Below, in pieces: positions 7,561 to 15,942 of a stretch of 64,000 nucleotides of DNA (position 1 is its first letter; each line of letters starts with the position of its first letter). The notes under the pieces were generated by a model. That model saw nothing but the letters and a program-made list of their open reading frames with translations, was not told the origin of the DNA and ran no database searches. The position numbers were made by a program, and so were the translations under genes. Where the stretch lies: the NCBI RefSeq assembly GCF_002291445.1, contig NZ_CP014137.1, positions 248,001-312,000 on the forward strand, written 5' to 3'. The stretch is from Brenneria goodwinii (GTDB lineage: Bacteria > Pseudomonadota > Gammaproteobacteria > Enterobacterales > Enterobacteriaceae).

Positions 7561-8262
7561 CTATTCCACATCATCATAAACTGGCTCTGCTGTTTCAGGA
7601 TATTGCAGAGTCAATGCTGGATCTGTTTCCTTGTTAGAACAGCTATCAGGTGTTTTATGCGGCTCAGATGTAGTCGTTCCCTCTGTAGGTTGATTGTCAG
7701 AATCATTTGTTTGGTTAAAGGCATAAACATTATTAAACGCTGGCTCGTTATTAGCGTTAAACCCCTGTGCCTTTTTAACATTAGGGCGTTGTCTTTTATT
7801 TATACTATGGGCTTGGCCTTTCAAAAAGATATTGGAATTCATAAAAAGATCGCCATCTTTATCGATAATGATACCCTTGGTTTTAAGTTTTTTGAAGATT
7901 AGCGACATATTGGATTTCCCTATACCTAAATCACGACAGAGAGCTGCCTGAGATATGTGGAATAGATTTCCGAACTCCATTTTATTAAGGATTTTAGCAA
8001 TCACTTTCAGTTCACTCTTGGTAATATCAAGTTCAGCAAGGCATTCAAAGTTTTTCGTAAAGAGATGAACATAATCAACATCCTTTTTGATGGATTTAAT
8101 ATTTTCTTTTCGCTGATATATGTTAGTGGTATCTTTGTGCCTGCTATGATAATGCTCGAAAATCTGTAATCGCTGTTCCGGTGTGAAGTTGTTATCATCA
8201 ATATATTGCTGTAGTTGGAAAGATGATAGTTCGTGCAAGTGTTTAAAATCGATAATCGTCAT
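7561..8262 (-). CDS. RepL-like winged-helix replication or partition protein
   Basis: A 233-residue protein with a winged-helix core at about residues 75-150 (LDITKSELKVIAKILNK, ISQAALCRDLGIGKSNMSLIFKKLKTKGIIIDKDG, FMNSNIFLKG). The pattern helix-turn-helix, then hydrophobic wing, then N-x-F-x-x-G resembles plasmid RepL replication initiators. The C-terminal third is low complexity and polar. It is divergent from a second protein of the same general kind (9579) across a 1.3-kb region full of repeats, an arrangement expected for a plasmid-like origin. Assignment to RepL is by motif pattern only. Confidence 0.6.
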   Translation of the reverse strand: MTIIDFKHLHELSSFQLQQYIDDNNFTPEQRLQIFEHYHSRHKDTTNIYQRKENIKSIKKDVDYVHLFTKNFECLAELDITKSELKVIAKILNKMEFGNLFHISQAALCRDLGIGKSNMSLIFKKLKTKGIIIDKDGDLFMNSNIFLKGQAHSINKRQRPNVKKAQGFNANNEPAFNNVYAFNQTNDSDNQPTEGTTTSEPHKTPDSCSNKETDPALTLQYPETAEPVYDDVE

Positions 8263-8469
8263 AATTCTCTCCTTTTATTATTGTTATTTTTAATACATAA
8301 CAGATTAAACTTGATCGTCAATAATAAAGTCAAAAATAAATGGAAAAAGTTTAAAGATACTGGCGGGCTGTCCAGCTTTATTCCTGACTGGATAAAGTTT
8401 AGTTAAACTGGAGGTGTTGCCAGTGTTAATGTTAATTTGATTTCTAGTGTTACTATTTCAAGGTGAAAC

Positions 8470-8566
8470 TAAGGTTATTGAATCTAATAACCCTAGTTTG
8501 TAAAATCAATAACCTTTGATATTCAATGGTTCTTATTTTTAATAACCTTTTACTACATAACCTTAT
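8470..8566. repeat. Iteron-like AATAACCTT repeats
   Basis: Five close copies of AATAACC(T/C)T occur: one inverted at about 8470-8480 and direct copies near 8486, 8508, 8541 and 8556. Short AT-rich iterons of this kind are typical binding sites for plasmid Rep proteins. Two RepL-like genes flank the region. Confidence 0.5.
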
Positions 8567-8682
8567 GATAATAAAGTTAAAAACAGGCCGTAATATCTAG
8601 TACTAATATAGTAAAAGGGAAATTTGCACCAAACAAATGGCACCTTGTTATTTTGCATGATTTTTCTTTGTATTTTATGTGC

Positions 8683-8718
8683 AGCGATGTGATTGTTTTA
8701 TACAGTCACGAAGCGCTG
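8683..8718. repeat. 36-bp repeat A, copy 1
   Basis: Near-identical in length and sequence to 8823-8858. It has the inner inverted repeat GTGATTGT...ACAGTCAC, here imperfect, so the repeat can form a hairpin or bind a dimer. Confidence 0.7.
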
Positions 8719-8822
8719 AATGGTTATTATTAAAGACTAAAATTTTGCTTCTACTTTATTTGCGGCTAACGCCGCGATCTTTTCTGGATAAATCCATCAT
8801 TAACAGGGGTAAGCCCTGTTCC

Positions 8823-8858
8823 AGCAATGTGATTGTTTTGAACAATCACTAAGTGCTG
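8823..8858. repeat. 36-bp repeat A, copy 2
   Basis: Second copy of the repeat at 8683. Here the inner dyad is perfect (GTGATTGTT / AACAATCAC). A similar dyad (ACATTGT / ACAATGT) follows the oriT-like site near 22324. Confidence 0.7.
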
Positions 8859-9045
8859 CTTCTTTGAATATAGTTTTCCTATACGTTTAAGAGCAAATGC
8901 TATATGTTATCGCGGTAATTCTATGTTCAAACATAGGATCAATTTTGTTGTTTTATGATGAAATGATCTGGAAAAGATCTTTCCTCTTTTTACTATCAAT
9001 ATTAATAAGTCACCTCATCAAGATAAAAATACATATTTCAGAGTT

Positions 9046-9110
9046 AGGGCGTAGCCGTGCTCATGAAAACAGGTTTATCGTTTTCGGCAGTACATGAGCG
9101 TTAGCTCATA
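9046..9110. repeat. 65-bp repeat B, copy 1
   Basis: About 80% identical to 13091-13156. Both copies hold the same nested dyads: GAAAAC...GTTTTC and ATGAGCGTTAGCTCAT. Both lie upstream of plus-strand genes (9579 and 13279), which suggests a shared regulatory or structured RNA element. Confidence 0.65.
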
Positions 9111-9353
9111 GATAGTGGTGATTTTCAAAAAAAAGATCTTAGTGAAATAAAAAGGAAAACTGTGCAATAAATAATATAAGCTGTAATCCTCAATTAATGA
9201 TTTTATAAATGATAAAACCCCATATGGCGATCATGAAAATCGCCCGGTTTCTTTTAATCCTCTTAAGTATTATCTCTTACTTCTTGCAAAAATAAATTAA
9301 GCAAAAATCGGCTTGTAGCCCTTGCGTTATAAGGCTTATGACGAAAATATGCG

Positions 9354-9412
9354 ACTGACCGTACAGTCAGTCTTCCTGACTGCACGGTGAGCTTTCCTGA
9401 CTTTGCAGTCAG
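9354..9412. repeat. Three tandem CTGAC...GTCAG dyads
   Basis: Dyads at 9354-9371 (ACTGAC/GTCAGT), about 9376-9391 (imperfect) and 9397-9412 (CTGACT/AGTCAG) have centres 21 bp apart, two helical turns. They lie 170 bases upstream of the RepL-like gene and could be operators for it; the last dyad is followed by TTTTT and might also terminate transcription. Confidence 0.6.
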
Positions 9413-9578
9413 TTTTTATGTCATTTTTTAGCTTAAAAACGACAGTGCTTTAAATTATCGTCGCTGGAATATTTGCGATATTTAAAATATTTTCGCAAAA
9501 AAATATGCAAAAAAACTTGATATCTATTTTGTGCATGGTATTTAATTTATTATATATAAAATAACAAGAGGTAATAAC

Positions 9579-10379
9579 ATGATGAATGAAATGGAAGTTG
9601 ACTTGGATTTAGGATTAAATCCTTTTTGTTTTGAGACAGAGCTAAAGATTGAAACACGAAAGAAAAATCTAACCGTTTCAAGAGGAACAGAACTTATTGA
9701 AAGGAAAGATACCAGTAAAAGCTACTTCGCAAATATTGTTCATACACAAGAGGTCGATAAAGAAGAGTTTATTAAACTCTATACCTCTCAGATAAAAGCG
9801 TACTTTGATCTCACGAAAACAGCATACAAAGTATTTTTCATCTTTTTACGTATTTATCAGGATGCGATAGGAAAAGATCACTTTTACCTGAGTTGTAAAA
9901 AAGCAATGTCGCTTGCGGAAAAGATAGATCACTTTGTCTTGTCTGAATCTATCTTTTACAGAGGGATAAAAGAACTTATCGAAAAACGTATTATTGCTAA
10001 AACCAATGAAAAAAACTGGTATTTCATAAACCCTGCTATTGTCTTCAATGGTGATCGTGCTCGCTTTGTTTCAGAGATTATAAAAAAGAAAGAGGTAATA
10101 GAAGAACAACCCGAAATCGTGGTCAGTAATGGGGGTAGCAATAGAAACGTTAAAGAAAAAAATAGATCAATTGCTTCAGCTATAGAAGAAGTAAATAATC
10201 AAGAAGACATAGATTTGTTAATCGCAAGATTACAGGCTAAAAAGTACCAAGGGAAAATGATGAGTAAAAGCATGGCTGGATGTGTCGCTGCTGAGGGAGC
10301 AACTCTTTTACCACCAGAAGAACCATTAGATTGGGATAATATCGAAGGTGATAATTACTTTGATAGGATGGTATCCTGA
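9579..10379 (+). CDS. RepL-like plasmid replication protein
   Basis: A 266-residue protein with a winged-helix domain at about residues 75-165. LTKTAYKVFFIFLRIYQDAI is followed by a recognition-helix region (FVLSESIFYRGIKELIEKRII) and then KNWYFINPAIVFNGDRARFV. The closing Y-x-I/F-NP-x-x-x-F/G-x-G pattern is typical of RepL initiators. The rest is charged. The start follows AAGAGG. Upstream lie CTGAC dyads and iteron-like repeats. It probably initiates replication of an excised form of the island; that role is inferred. Confidence 0.65.
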   Translation: MMNEMEVDLDLGLNPFCFETELKIETRKKNLTVSRGTELIERKDTSKSYFANIVHTQEVDKEEFIKLYTSQIKAYFDLTKTAYKVFFIFLRIYQDAIGKDHFYLSCKKAMSLAEKIDHFVLSESIFYRGIKELIEKRIIAKTNEKNWYFINPAIVFNGDRARFVSEIIKKKEVIEEQPEIVVSNGGSNRNVKEKNRSIASAIEEVNNQEDIDLLIARLQAKKYQGKMMSKSMAGCVAAEGATLLPPEEPLDWDNIEGDNYFDRMVS

Positions 10380-10481
10380 GCTATGTCAGAACAGCAAATA
10401 CTCTGATCGGCTGGCCTGATTTTTGAACGTAGGTAGGGTGTGAGCGCTTTTCATGAGTAGGCGCTGAACCTTAAGATGCAT

Positions 10482-10517
10482 AAAAACCTAATAATAGCAC
10501 AACACAAAAACCTAATA
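10482..10517. repeat. Direct repeat AAAAACCTAATA (two copies)
   Basis: The 12 bases AAAAACCTAATA occur at 10482-10493 and 10506-10517, with starts 24 bp apart, 26 bases before the gene at 10544. They may be an operator for that gene. Confidence 0.45.
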
Positions 10518-10543
10518 GCTGTTTTAGATGAGAAGGAGAATAT

Positions 10544-11617
10544 ATGATGCAAGGCCGGTTAATTTTTTGTTCAGACTCGATATTGCGCTTTCGATCTGAT
10601 TACGATGAAACAACAGCGCTCCCTTTACTATCGATTCAGAACGCGATAGGAAAGGAACCGGCTGATCCATACTTCCTGCTCAGGTTCTTCCGTCATGAGG
10701 TCATCATTGAAAAAGGAACAACACTGGCCCATATATTCTTTGCGATAGAGCCGTGGAAGGATTTATTAACGGCCTATCTGGATAGGAACGTTGGAGCCTA
10801 TATCGATGAGATAAGAAAGCCATCTAAGCCTACTACATGGAATTTAGACTGGATTGGGATAGACCGCAGGACGGGTATTTACCGATCCTATGAGCATCAA
10901 GAGAAGATGGAAGGGGAAGAACTTACAGCCTATTTTAACCGTGAACGTATTCCGACGAAAGAATTTAATATAGAAAGTAGCTGTGATGCGTCTGGCTTCG
11001 CCAAAGGCGACAACGAACGTTGGAGTATCAGCGGAGATATTCATGAGATAAAAAATATTCCGGTAGTGTTATACAGAAAACAAGCGCTATCCACTCATTT
11101 AGACAAGAAAAAAAGATTATTTAATAAAAATATTCCGGGAGTTCATGATGACGGGAATGAGATCTTCATCATTGGCGAAACTTCATTATGTTTTTATGAG
11201 GTGATGGAAGCACTATTTATTAGCGGACTGTTCTATGATACGCCGCAGTATGCGCGTGAAAGCATCGACGAAATTAAAGGACTTTCTGAAAGTTTGCATG
11301 ATAACTTGAATAAAGATGGCATAAACAATGTTATTAATGAAAACGTACTCAATATTTCCGAGGAAGAACCTGTTAAGGCAGAAACTGACGATGAAGAGGA
11401 TAAGGCCATGAAGGTGGAAATAGCCGATGGTGCTTTCGATTCTGTAATCGACCATATGAAATATGAATCTGAGCAATGGAAGCTCCTTAAAGAGCAATGT
11501 AAAGGCGATAACAATCTACCTGTTAGGATTGGCTCGATTGAACCAGCAGAGCCGCCAGAGTTGCGTTTGTTTGGTAAAATCATAGAAGGCGACTCCAACA
11601 GTTGCGATGGGGAGTGA
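10544..11617 (+). CDS. Hypothetical protein, 357 aa
   Basis: Family not recognised. The N-terminal two thirds look like a globular alpha/beta protein (RLIFCSDSILRF, YFLLRFFRHEVIIEKGTTLAHIFFAIEPW, DWIGIDRRTGIYRSYEH). The C-terminal part is acidic and low complexity (EEEPVKAETDDEEDKA). There is no signal peptide. Two ATGs in tandem (10544 and 10547) follow GAAGGAG. It lies in a plus-strand run with 11626 and 12013 and may form part of the island's replication or maintenance module. Confidence 0.72.
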   Translation: MMQGRLIFCSDSILRFRSDYDETTALPLLSIQNAIGKEPADPYFLLRFFRHEVIIEKGTTLAHIFFAIEPWKDLLTAYLDRNVGAYIDEIRKPSKPTTWNLDWIGIDRRTGIYRSYEHQEKMEGEELTAYFNRERIPTKEFNIESSCDASGFAKGDNERWSISGDIHEIKNIPVVLYRKQALSTHLDKKKRLFNKNIPGVHDDGNEIFIIGETSLCFYEVMEALFISGLFYDTPQYARESIDEIKGLSESLHDNLNKDGINNVINENVLNISEEEPVKAETDDEEDKAMKVEIADGAFDSVIDHMKYESEQWKLLKEQCKGDNNLPVRIGSIEPAEPPELRLFGKIIEGDSNSCDGE

Positions 11618-11625
11618 ATACAAAG

Positions 11626-11874
11626 ATGGAGAAGAGAGAAAGAGTTAATGTTTCATGTCCTACGGAGATGAGCATTGAGCAATGTAAGAAGATTGCTTCT
11701 GAGTCGCGTAAAGTTGCGGCACGTCGTACGGAAATGCTTAGAGAATGGCTTAGAGAGCAAGCCATCAGCTCTTATACTGATTACCAGAACAGCGGAAAAC
11801 ATCTGACAGGCAAAGAGGCTAGTGATTTTCTGCGCAGTGGCAAGACTGGAGAACTTCCAGAGTGCCATAGGTGA
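11626..11874 (+). CDS. Small hypothetical protein, possibly DNA-binding
   Basis: An 82-residue basic protein. The start is the ATG at 11626, preceded by GGGGAG; an upstream TTG inside the previous gene is less likely. The central segment (SIEQCKKIASESRKVAARRTEMLREWLREQ) is a long basic helix reminiscent of ribbon-helix-helix or Mob accessory proteins, but no family is certain. It begins 8 bases after the 357-residue protein gene, so the two are probably co-transcribed. Confidence 0.6.
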   Translation: MEKRERVNVSCPTEMSIEQCKKIASESRKVAARRTEMLREWLREQAISSYTDYQNSGKHLTGKEASDFLRSGKTGELPECHR

Positions 11875-12012
11875 TCTGGAACTTGCTTGGCCTAAGCCCG
11901 ATGTTAAGGCTGCAGATCAATAAGGGATTTGTTTGCATGGGTAGTGTAGAGAGGGTAAAATTTGACTGCTGATGCGAAAGCGTCAAAATGATTATGTAAA
12001 GGGGGTGGATGT

Positions 12013-12567
12013 ATGCGCATCGAGAGTTATGTGGAAGATATGCAGATCGTTGGCAATGTTCTTGCTAGCGTGTCCTCCAGTGCATTGCAGTTTTCGAGCA
12101 CTCAACCTAGCAAACAAGACGTTTTAGCCTGCGAAGGTGTGTCTGCGGGCAAAAGAAAGTCTGTTCCTTTCTCTACATCTGTGCCAGCGACCCCATTTCT
12201 GATGAATGCTGCTGTTGAACATATTAAGTCTCTGACCGCTAAGCATGTGCGTCTTGTTCACCAGATCTCGAACTACAGTGCCGAACAGATTCGGGATTTC
12301 TTTGGTGAAAATAGCTATCAAGACGTTAAGAATCTTGATCTTAGCATTCGTGGGCTGGAAGGATACATTGCTATGTTGGTTCGTGTCACGAGCGGTACAA
12401 GCGCGAACCGGGCGCTTAAGCGTCTTGATAACGTTATTACCGAATATAGATTAGCTGTTTCCGATCTTTTGATGATTTTAGATCAGTCTTTCATTGAGTC
12501 AATAGTAGTTCCATCGCAAACGGAATTCGTTGACGAAAGCCTATTCGAAAATTTTAGCTTTCATTAA
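12013..12567 (+). CDS. Hypothetical protein, putative partner of a YafO-like toxin
   Basis: A 184-residue protein, largely helical (EHIKSLTAKHVRLVHQISNYSAEQIRDFF, LDNVITEYRLAVSDLLMILDQ), with a serine-rich N-terminus. No family is recognised and it does not resemble YafN or Phd/YefM antitoxins. It ends 9 bases before a gene whose product looks like YafO. Position and spacing suggest it is the antitoxin or a regulator of that toxin. The ATG follows GGGGGTGG. Confidence 0.65.
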   Translation: MRIESYVEDMQIVGNVLASVSSSALQFSSTQPSKQDVLACEGVSAGKRKSVPFSTSVPATPFLMNAAVEHIKSLTAKHVRLVHQISNYSAEQIRDFFGENSYQDVKNLDLSIRGLEGYIAMLVRVTSGTSANRALKRLDNVITEYRLAVSDLLMILDQSFIESIVVPSQTEFVDESLFENFSFH

Positions 12568-12576
12568 GGGCATCTA

Positions 12577-12993
12577 ATGAAAGCATTATGGAATAGTGAT
12601 AGCTACGATAAGTTCTTACTGCCCGTTTTTAAAGTAAAGCCATTGTGGGAAACGTCTTTGCTCAATGACTTTATTTCCTATAAAAGCAGTCAGTTTGGTA
12701 CGATCCCAGCTATTTTCGGTAAAGATGATGTTTATACCGAACCTAATTCTATTGTTTCATCCCGTCTCTATCATATTCATCTAATGACAGGTGAATCAGA
12801 TCGGAAAGGGAAAAATAAACAAAACTGGACGAGCAATTCTGCTCTGGTTTATACAAAACATATTAAAGCTGATGACGTATATAGTCTTTTGGCTATATTC
12901 CCTACGAATGCGCATTCCTTTGCCAGAAACAATGTGATCATGAAGGAGTTAGCTTCATACGCGAATAAATTCCACAAAAATCCAAATCCTTAA
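12577..12993 (+). CDS. YafO-like mRNA interferase toxin (divergent)
   Basis: A 138-residue protein showing the YafO pattern in order: DFISYK, then IPAIFGKDDVY, then YHIHL, ALVYTK, and finally SLLAIFPTNAHSFARNNVIMKELASYANKF. Each block matches the clear YafO encoded at 37178 (DFLSYK, LPDTFGRDAPY, AHIHL, HLVYCQ, ARNNNYMHKIG). YafO is a ribosome-dependent mRNA endonuclease. The usual YafN antitoxin gene is missing; the 184-residue protein just upstream takes its place. Catalytic activity cannot be judged from sequence alone. Confidence 0.65.
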   Translation: MKALWNSDSYDKFLLPVFKVKPLWETSLLNDFISYKSSQFGTIPAIFGKDDVYTEPNSIVSSRLYHIHLMTGESDRKGKNKQNWTSNSALVYTKHIKADDVYSLLAIFPTNAHSFARNNVIMKELASYANKFHKNPNP

Positions 12994-13090
12994 TTAATCG
13001 ATCATTTTCTGTTAATTGCAAAGTATTAGCGTAATATGTCATTTTCTGTCCCATAACGCAAAGAGATTGCAATAAAAATCATATTTATTA

Positions 13091-13156
13091 AGGGCGCAGC
13101 CGCGTGTTATGAAAACAGGTCCATTGTTTTCTACAGCACATGAGCGTTAGCTCATA
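13091..13156. repeat. 65-bp repeat B, copy 2
   Basis: A 66-base copy of the repeat at 9046-9110 with the same dyads (GAAAAC...GTTTTC and GAGCGTTAGCTC). It lies 120 bases upstream of the gene at 13279. Confidence 0.65.
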
Positions 13157-13278
13157 AGATAAATATCTTTTCAAAAGAAGGTTAAAACAGGATGTAAAAC
13201 GTTATTGTTCAATAGTTAAATTTGATTTTTCTAAAATAAATATGGTATTAAAAATAAAACAAAAAGGAAAATCATATA

Positions 13279-13965
13279 ATGAATAATATTAAAATCATTA
13301 CACTCTTTCACGCCCATGAAAAAATTCCATTCCTGACCTGCATAGTAAAAGACATGGAAGAAAATGAACAAGGAATAAATCTTATCCTTGAAAACGGTAA
13401 TAACATCTATTTGAAAGATTACGATTCTTACTTCTTATCAGAATCTGCAAATGCCTGTGATAGTGAGCGAATGGTAAATGTTTATGGGAGATTAATTTCT
13501 GAACTCAGCCAAGTCAGCGACGAAACAATAAGATCGCTGATGTCAGAAACTGAAACCTATAACAGCCAGCATCCCAACACGCCCGTTAGAAAACTGGATG
13601 ATTATTATTACTGTGGCAGAATGAAAGCTAATGGCCCGGATGAACCCAAACTGATGAACGTTCTTGGCTTGCAGGATCTGCGTGAATCCCTACACCAAGA
13701 CAGCTTCTTGTCAGTGCTGGAAGCCGATGGTGATATCGTTATTCATGACAACATGGGCTATCCAGTGGCTGAGTATTTACATTCTGGCATCAGCATTGGT
13801 ATAGAACCTGTAAACTCTATACGTCAGGGAGATCTGACCAATGGCTACGTGGTGATGTTCAGGAGCGGAGAGTTTGAGTATGAGATTGATGGCGATCTCT
13901 ATGAAGCGTTATCTCATACTGTTGATAGGCTTAAGATCGCTGTTGTATATCAACTAACATGCTAA
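13279..13965 (+). CDS. Hypothetical protein, 228 aa
   Basis: Family not recognised. The product looks soluble with mixed strands and helices (NIKIITLFHAHEKIPFLTCIVKD, GINLILENGNNIYLKDYDSYF, EFEYEIDGDLYEALSHTVDRL). There is no signal peptide or obvious catalytic motif. AAAAGGAAAA precedes the ATG. It stands alone, with a structured repeat upstream (13091), and is followed by 318 bases without a gene. Confidence 0.65.
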   Translation: MNNIKIITLFHAHEKIPFLTCIVKDMEENEQGINLILENGNNIYLKDYDSYFLSESANACDSERMVNVYGRLISELSQVSDETIRSLMSETETYNSQHPNTPVRKLDDYYYCGRMKANGPDEPKLMNVLGLQDLRESLHQDSFLSVLEADGDIVIHDNMGYPVAEYLHSGISIGIEPVNSIRQGDLTNGYVVMFRSGEFEYEIDGDLYEALSHTVDRLKIAVVYQLTC

Positions 13966-14283
13966 TTGAAGAATATAGTAGATTGAAAAACGCAACAAAT
14001 GATATGTTTGTAATATGGCTTAATTTTAGTAAGTTGATAAATGAGGAAACTAATTACATGCGTTACAATTTCAATTTATTATAATTCCAATGCTAATTTT
14101 TTACAAAAAGCATAATGTCATGTTTTGTACAATGTTGTGCTAGTTTATAAATAGCAGTATAGTGTAAAAATCTTATTCATAAAGGTGGTTATTTGTATCT
14201 AATAACTTAAAAATCATCTTCATCTAATTATTTATTAGTTAAGTATCTACAATGTTTTTATATAAAACAATAAGCAGGCTATA
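13966..14283. other. AT-rich intergenic region
   Basis: No gene or clear terminator is visible. It probably contains the promoter for the ATPase gene at 14284, which has only a weak ribosome site (AGCAGG). Confidence 0.3.
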
Positions 14284-15837
14284 ATGGATTCATATAAATT
14301 TAGAAAAAACGCTGAAATAGGTAAACTTGAAGCAGAAACAGATTCATTTTTATCGTCTTGTTTTTATAAATCTGACGTGTTCAACGGGCTTATAAATTTT
14401 GACTATAGTGTAAATAATCCAGATTTTACAAGGCGTATTATTGTTGGAAGAACGGGAAGTGGTAAAACTGCATTGCTTAAGCAAATTCTTGATAGTGATT
14501 CAATAAAGATACATGATAGAATTGAGGCGGAAAATACTGTTTTCGAACACATAAACAATAATGTGTTTATATCTAATTTAATGGAGAAAGGGGTTGATTT
14601 AAGAGTTTTTTATAAATCACTCTGGTTGCACGTTTTACTTGTTAAAGTTATAAATTTATTATATCGATCATCATATGAAAGTTTTTTTGAATACATTAAA
14701 TCGTTGGCGAATGGAATAAAAAAGCCATATAAGCCTGATTTAGCAAAAGAATATCTTGAAAGTTATCGCAACCATTTTTTTAACGATAATATAGTTTCTG
14801 AAATAAGTAATAAGATGCAAAGCGATCTTTCAGGTTCGCTCGGTATTAGTTCTTTCAGCGCATCAGGGAAAGTATCTAAAGAGAACCTTAGGAAAGTGCA
14901 AACTGCGACATCAAGCTATGTCAGCAAGGAATTATTAAGAAAACAAAAAGAACTAATAAAAATAATTAAAGAAGAGTTTTCTAATGAAAAACAAATTAGA
15001 GTAATAATAAGTATTGATGATTTAGATAAATCGTGGTTGAGCTCAAGCACTATAAGATATGATTTTATTAATGCATTACTCGAAGCATTCAAAGAACTGC
15101 TCGATATCAAATCTGTTAAAGTACTAATATCAATAAGAACAGATATAATAATGGGTATTTATCAAAATAGCCTGAGACAAAATGAAAAAGATCAATCATT
15201 AATATATGCTATTTCTTGGAATAAGAACGAGATAAGAAAAATAATTGATTATAGGATTAATCACTTAATTAAAAATCAATACCAAGGTTCTCGGAATGTA
15301 AATTTTTCAGATGTTTTTAATTTTCAAGTTAAAGATGAAAATGCTGATGAATATATAATTAGAAGAACAATGTTGAGACCTAGGGATGCAATTAATTTTG
15401 TAAATTTATGCCTTGCAGAATGCGATGGAACTGTCGAACTGAATGAGGATATTATTCTTGAGGCTGAAGAAAAATTTTATTCCGTAAGAAAGAAAGCGTT
15501 AGAAACAGAGTGGAAAAGTATCTTTCCACATATAAATGATTATCTAGATAGTCTGGCATTTATTAAAAATAATGTTTTTTCTATAATAGAACTTGATAAT
15601 AGAGATCAAATTTTAAATTATTTGATAAATAGGCCAAATGAAAATCCGAATGATGAAGAGCATAATAATCGGCTCTTAGATTTTGAAAAATTAGTTAAAG
15701 TATGGTTCATTGTTGGTATAATAGGAATAAAAAAATCAGAAAAACTTACTATTTATTCCTCGTTTGAGAAACCGGAGTTAGACATAACCGATTTAAATAA
15801 AAAATTTGAGATTCATCCCTTGTTTTTTAGAGGGTAA
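14284..15837 (+). CDS. P-loop ATPase, probable stand-alone defence protein
   Basis: A 517-residue STAND/KAP-like NTPase. Walker A is GRTGSGKT at residues 55-62 and Walker B is VIISIDDLD at 240-248, with a sensor-like IRTD near residue 285. Downstream is an RRTMLRPRDAINFVNLC motif similar to those in ATPases that read DNA or assemble on it. There are no membrane segments. The composition is very AT-rich. Such solitary NTPases are common in defence islands, but no partner nuclease gene is adjacent. The function is inferred only. Confidence 0.8.
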   Translation: MDSYKFRKNAEIGKLEAETDSFLSSCFYKSDVFNGLINFDYSVNNPDFTRRIIVGRTGSGKTALLKQILDSDSIKIHDRIEAENTVFEHINNNVFISNLMEKGVDLRVFYKSLWLHVLLVKVINLLYRSSYESFFEYIKSLANGIKKPYKPDLAKEYLESYRNHFFNDNIVSEISNKMQSDLSGSLGISSFSASGKVSKENLRKVQTATSSYVSKELLRKQKELIKIIKEEFSNEKQIRVIISIDDLDKSWLSSSTIRYDFINALLEAFKELLDIKSVKVLISIRTDIIMGIYQNSLRQNEKDQSLIYAISWNKNEIRKIIDYRINHLIKNQYQGSRNVNFSDVFNFQVKDENADEYIIRRTMLRPRDAINFVNLCLAECDGTVELNEDIILEAEEKFYSVRKKALETEWKSIFPHINDYLDSLAFIKNNVFSIIELDNRDQILNYLINRPNENPNDEEHNNRLLDFEKLVKVWFIVGIIGIKKSEKLTIYSSFEKPELDITDLNKKFEIHPLFFRG

Positions 15838-15872
15838 CTAAAAAATAATATCAATAGATATAAGGAAGAATA

Positions 15873-15908
15873 AACATAAAACCCTCATTGCCGTGAGGGT
15901 TTTATGTT
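15873..15908. terminator. Bidirectional terminator
   Basis: A perfect 15-bp stem (AACATAAAACCCTCA / TGAGGGTTTTATGTT) with a 6-nt loop lies between the converging ATPase and lipoprotein genes. Confidence 0.85.
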
Positions 15909-15942
15909 CTATTATTAATGATAATAGTTTAATAGTAATATA

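Larger units (their letters stand above)
8263..9578. other. Non-coding region between two RepL-like genes; candidate replication origin
   Basis: No convincing gene is visible in 1.3 kb. The region is AT-rich and full of repeats: AATAACCTT iteron-like copies (8470-8566), two 36-bp copies with internal hairpins (8683 and 8823), hairpins at about 8761-8774 and 8800-8818, a 65-bp repeat shared with 13091 (9046-9110), and three tandem CTGAC dyads (9354-9412). Flanking divergent RepL-like genes make this the likely origin of a circular or plasmid-like form of the island. Confidence 0.55.

Noticed and set aside
7429..7902. Plus-strand frame with hydrophobic N-terminus
   Set aside because: Most of it lies opposite the RepL-like gene at 7561-8262 and the residues look like reverse translation of that gene.
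8897..9097. Possible 66-residue membrane protein
   Set aside because: It has no good ribosome site and its end overlaps the conserved 65-bp repeat B; treated as part of the origin-like region.
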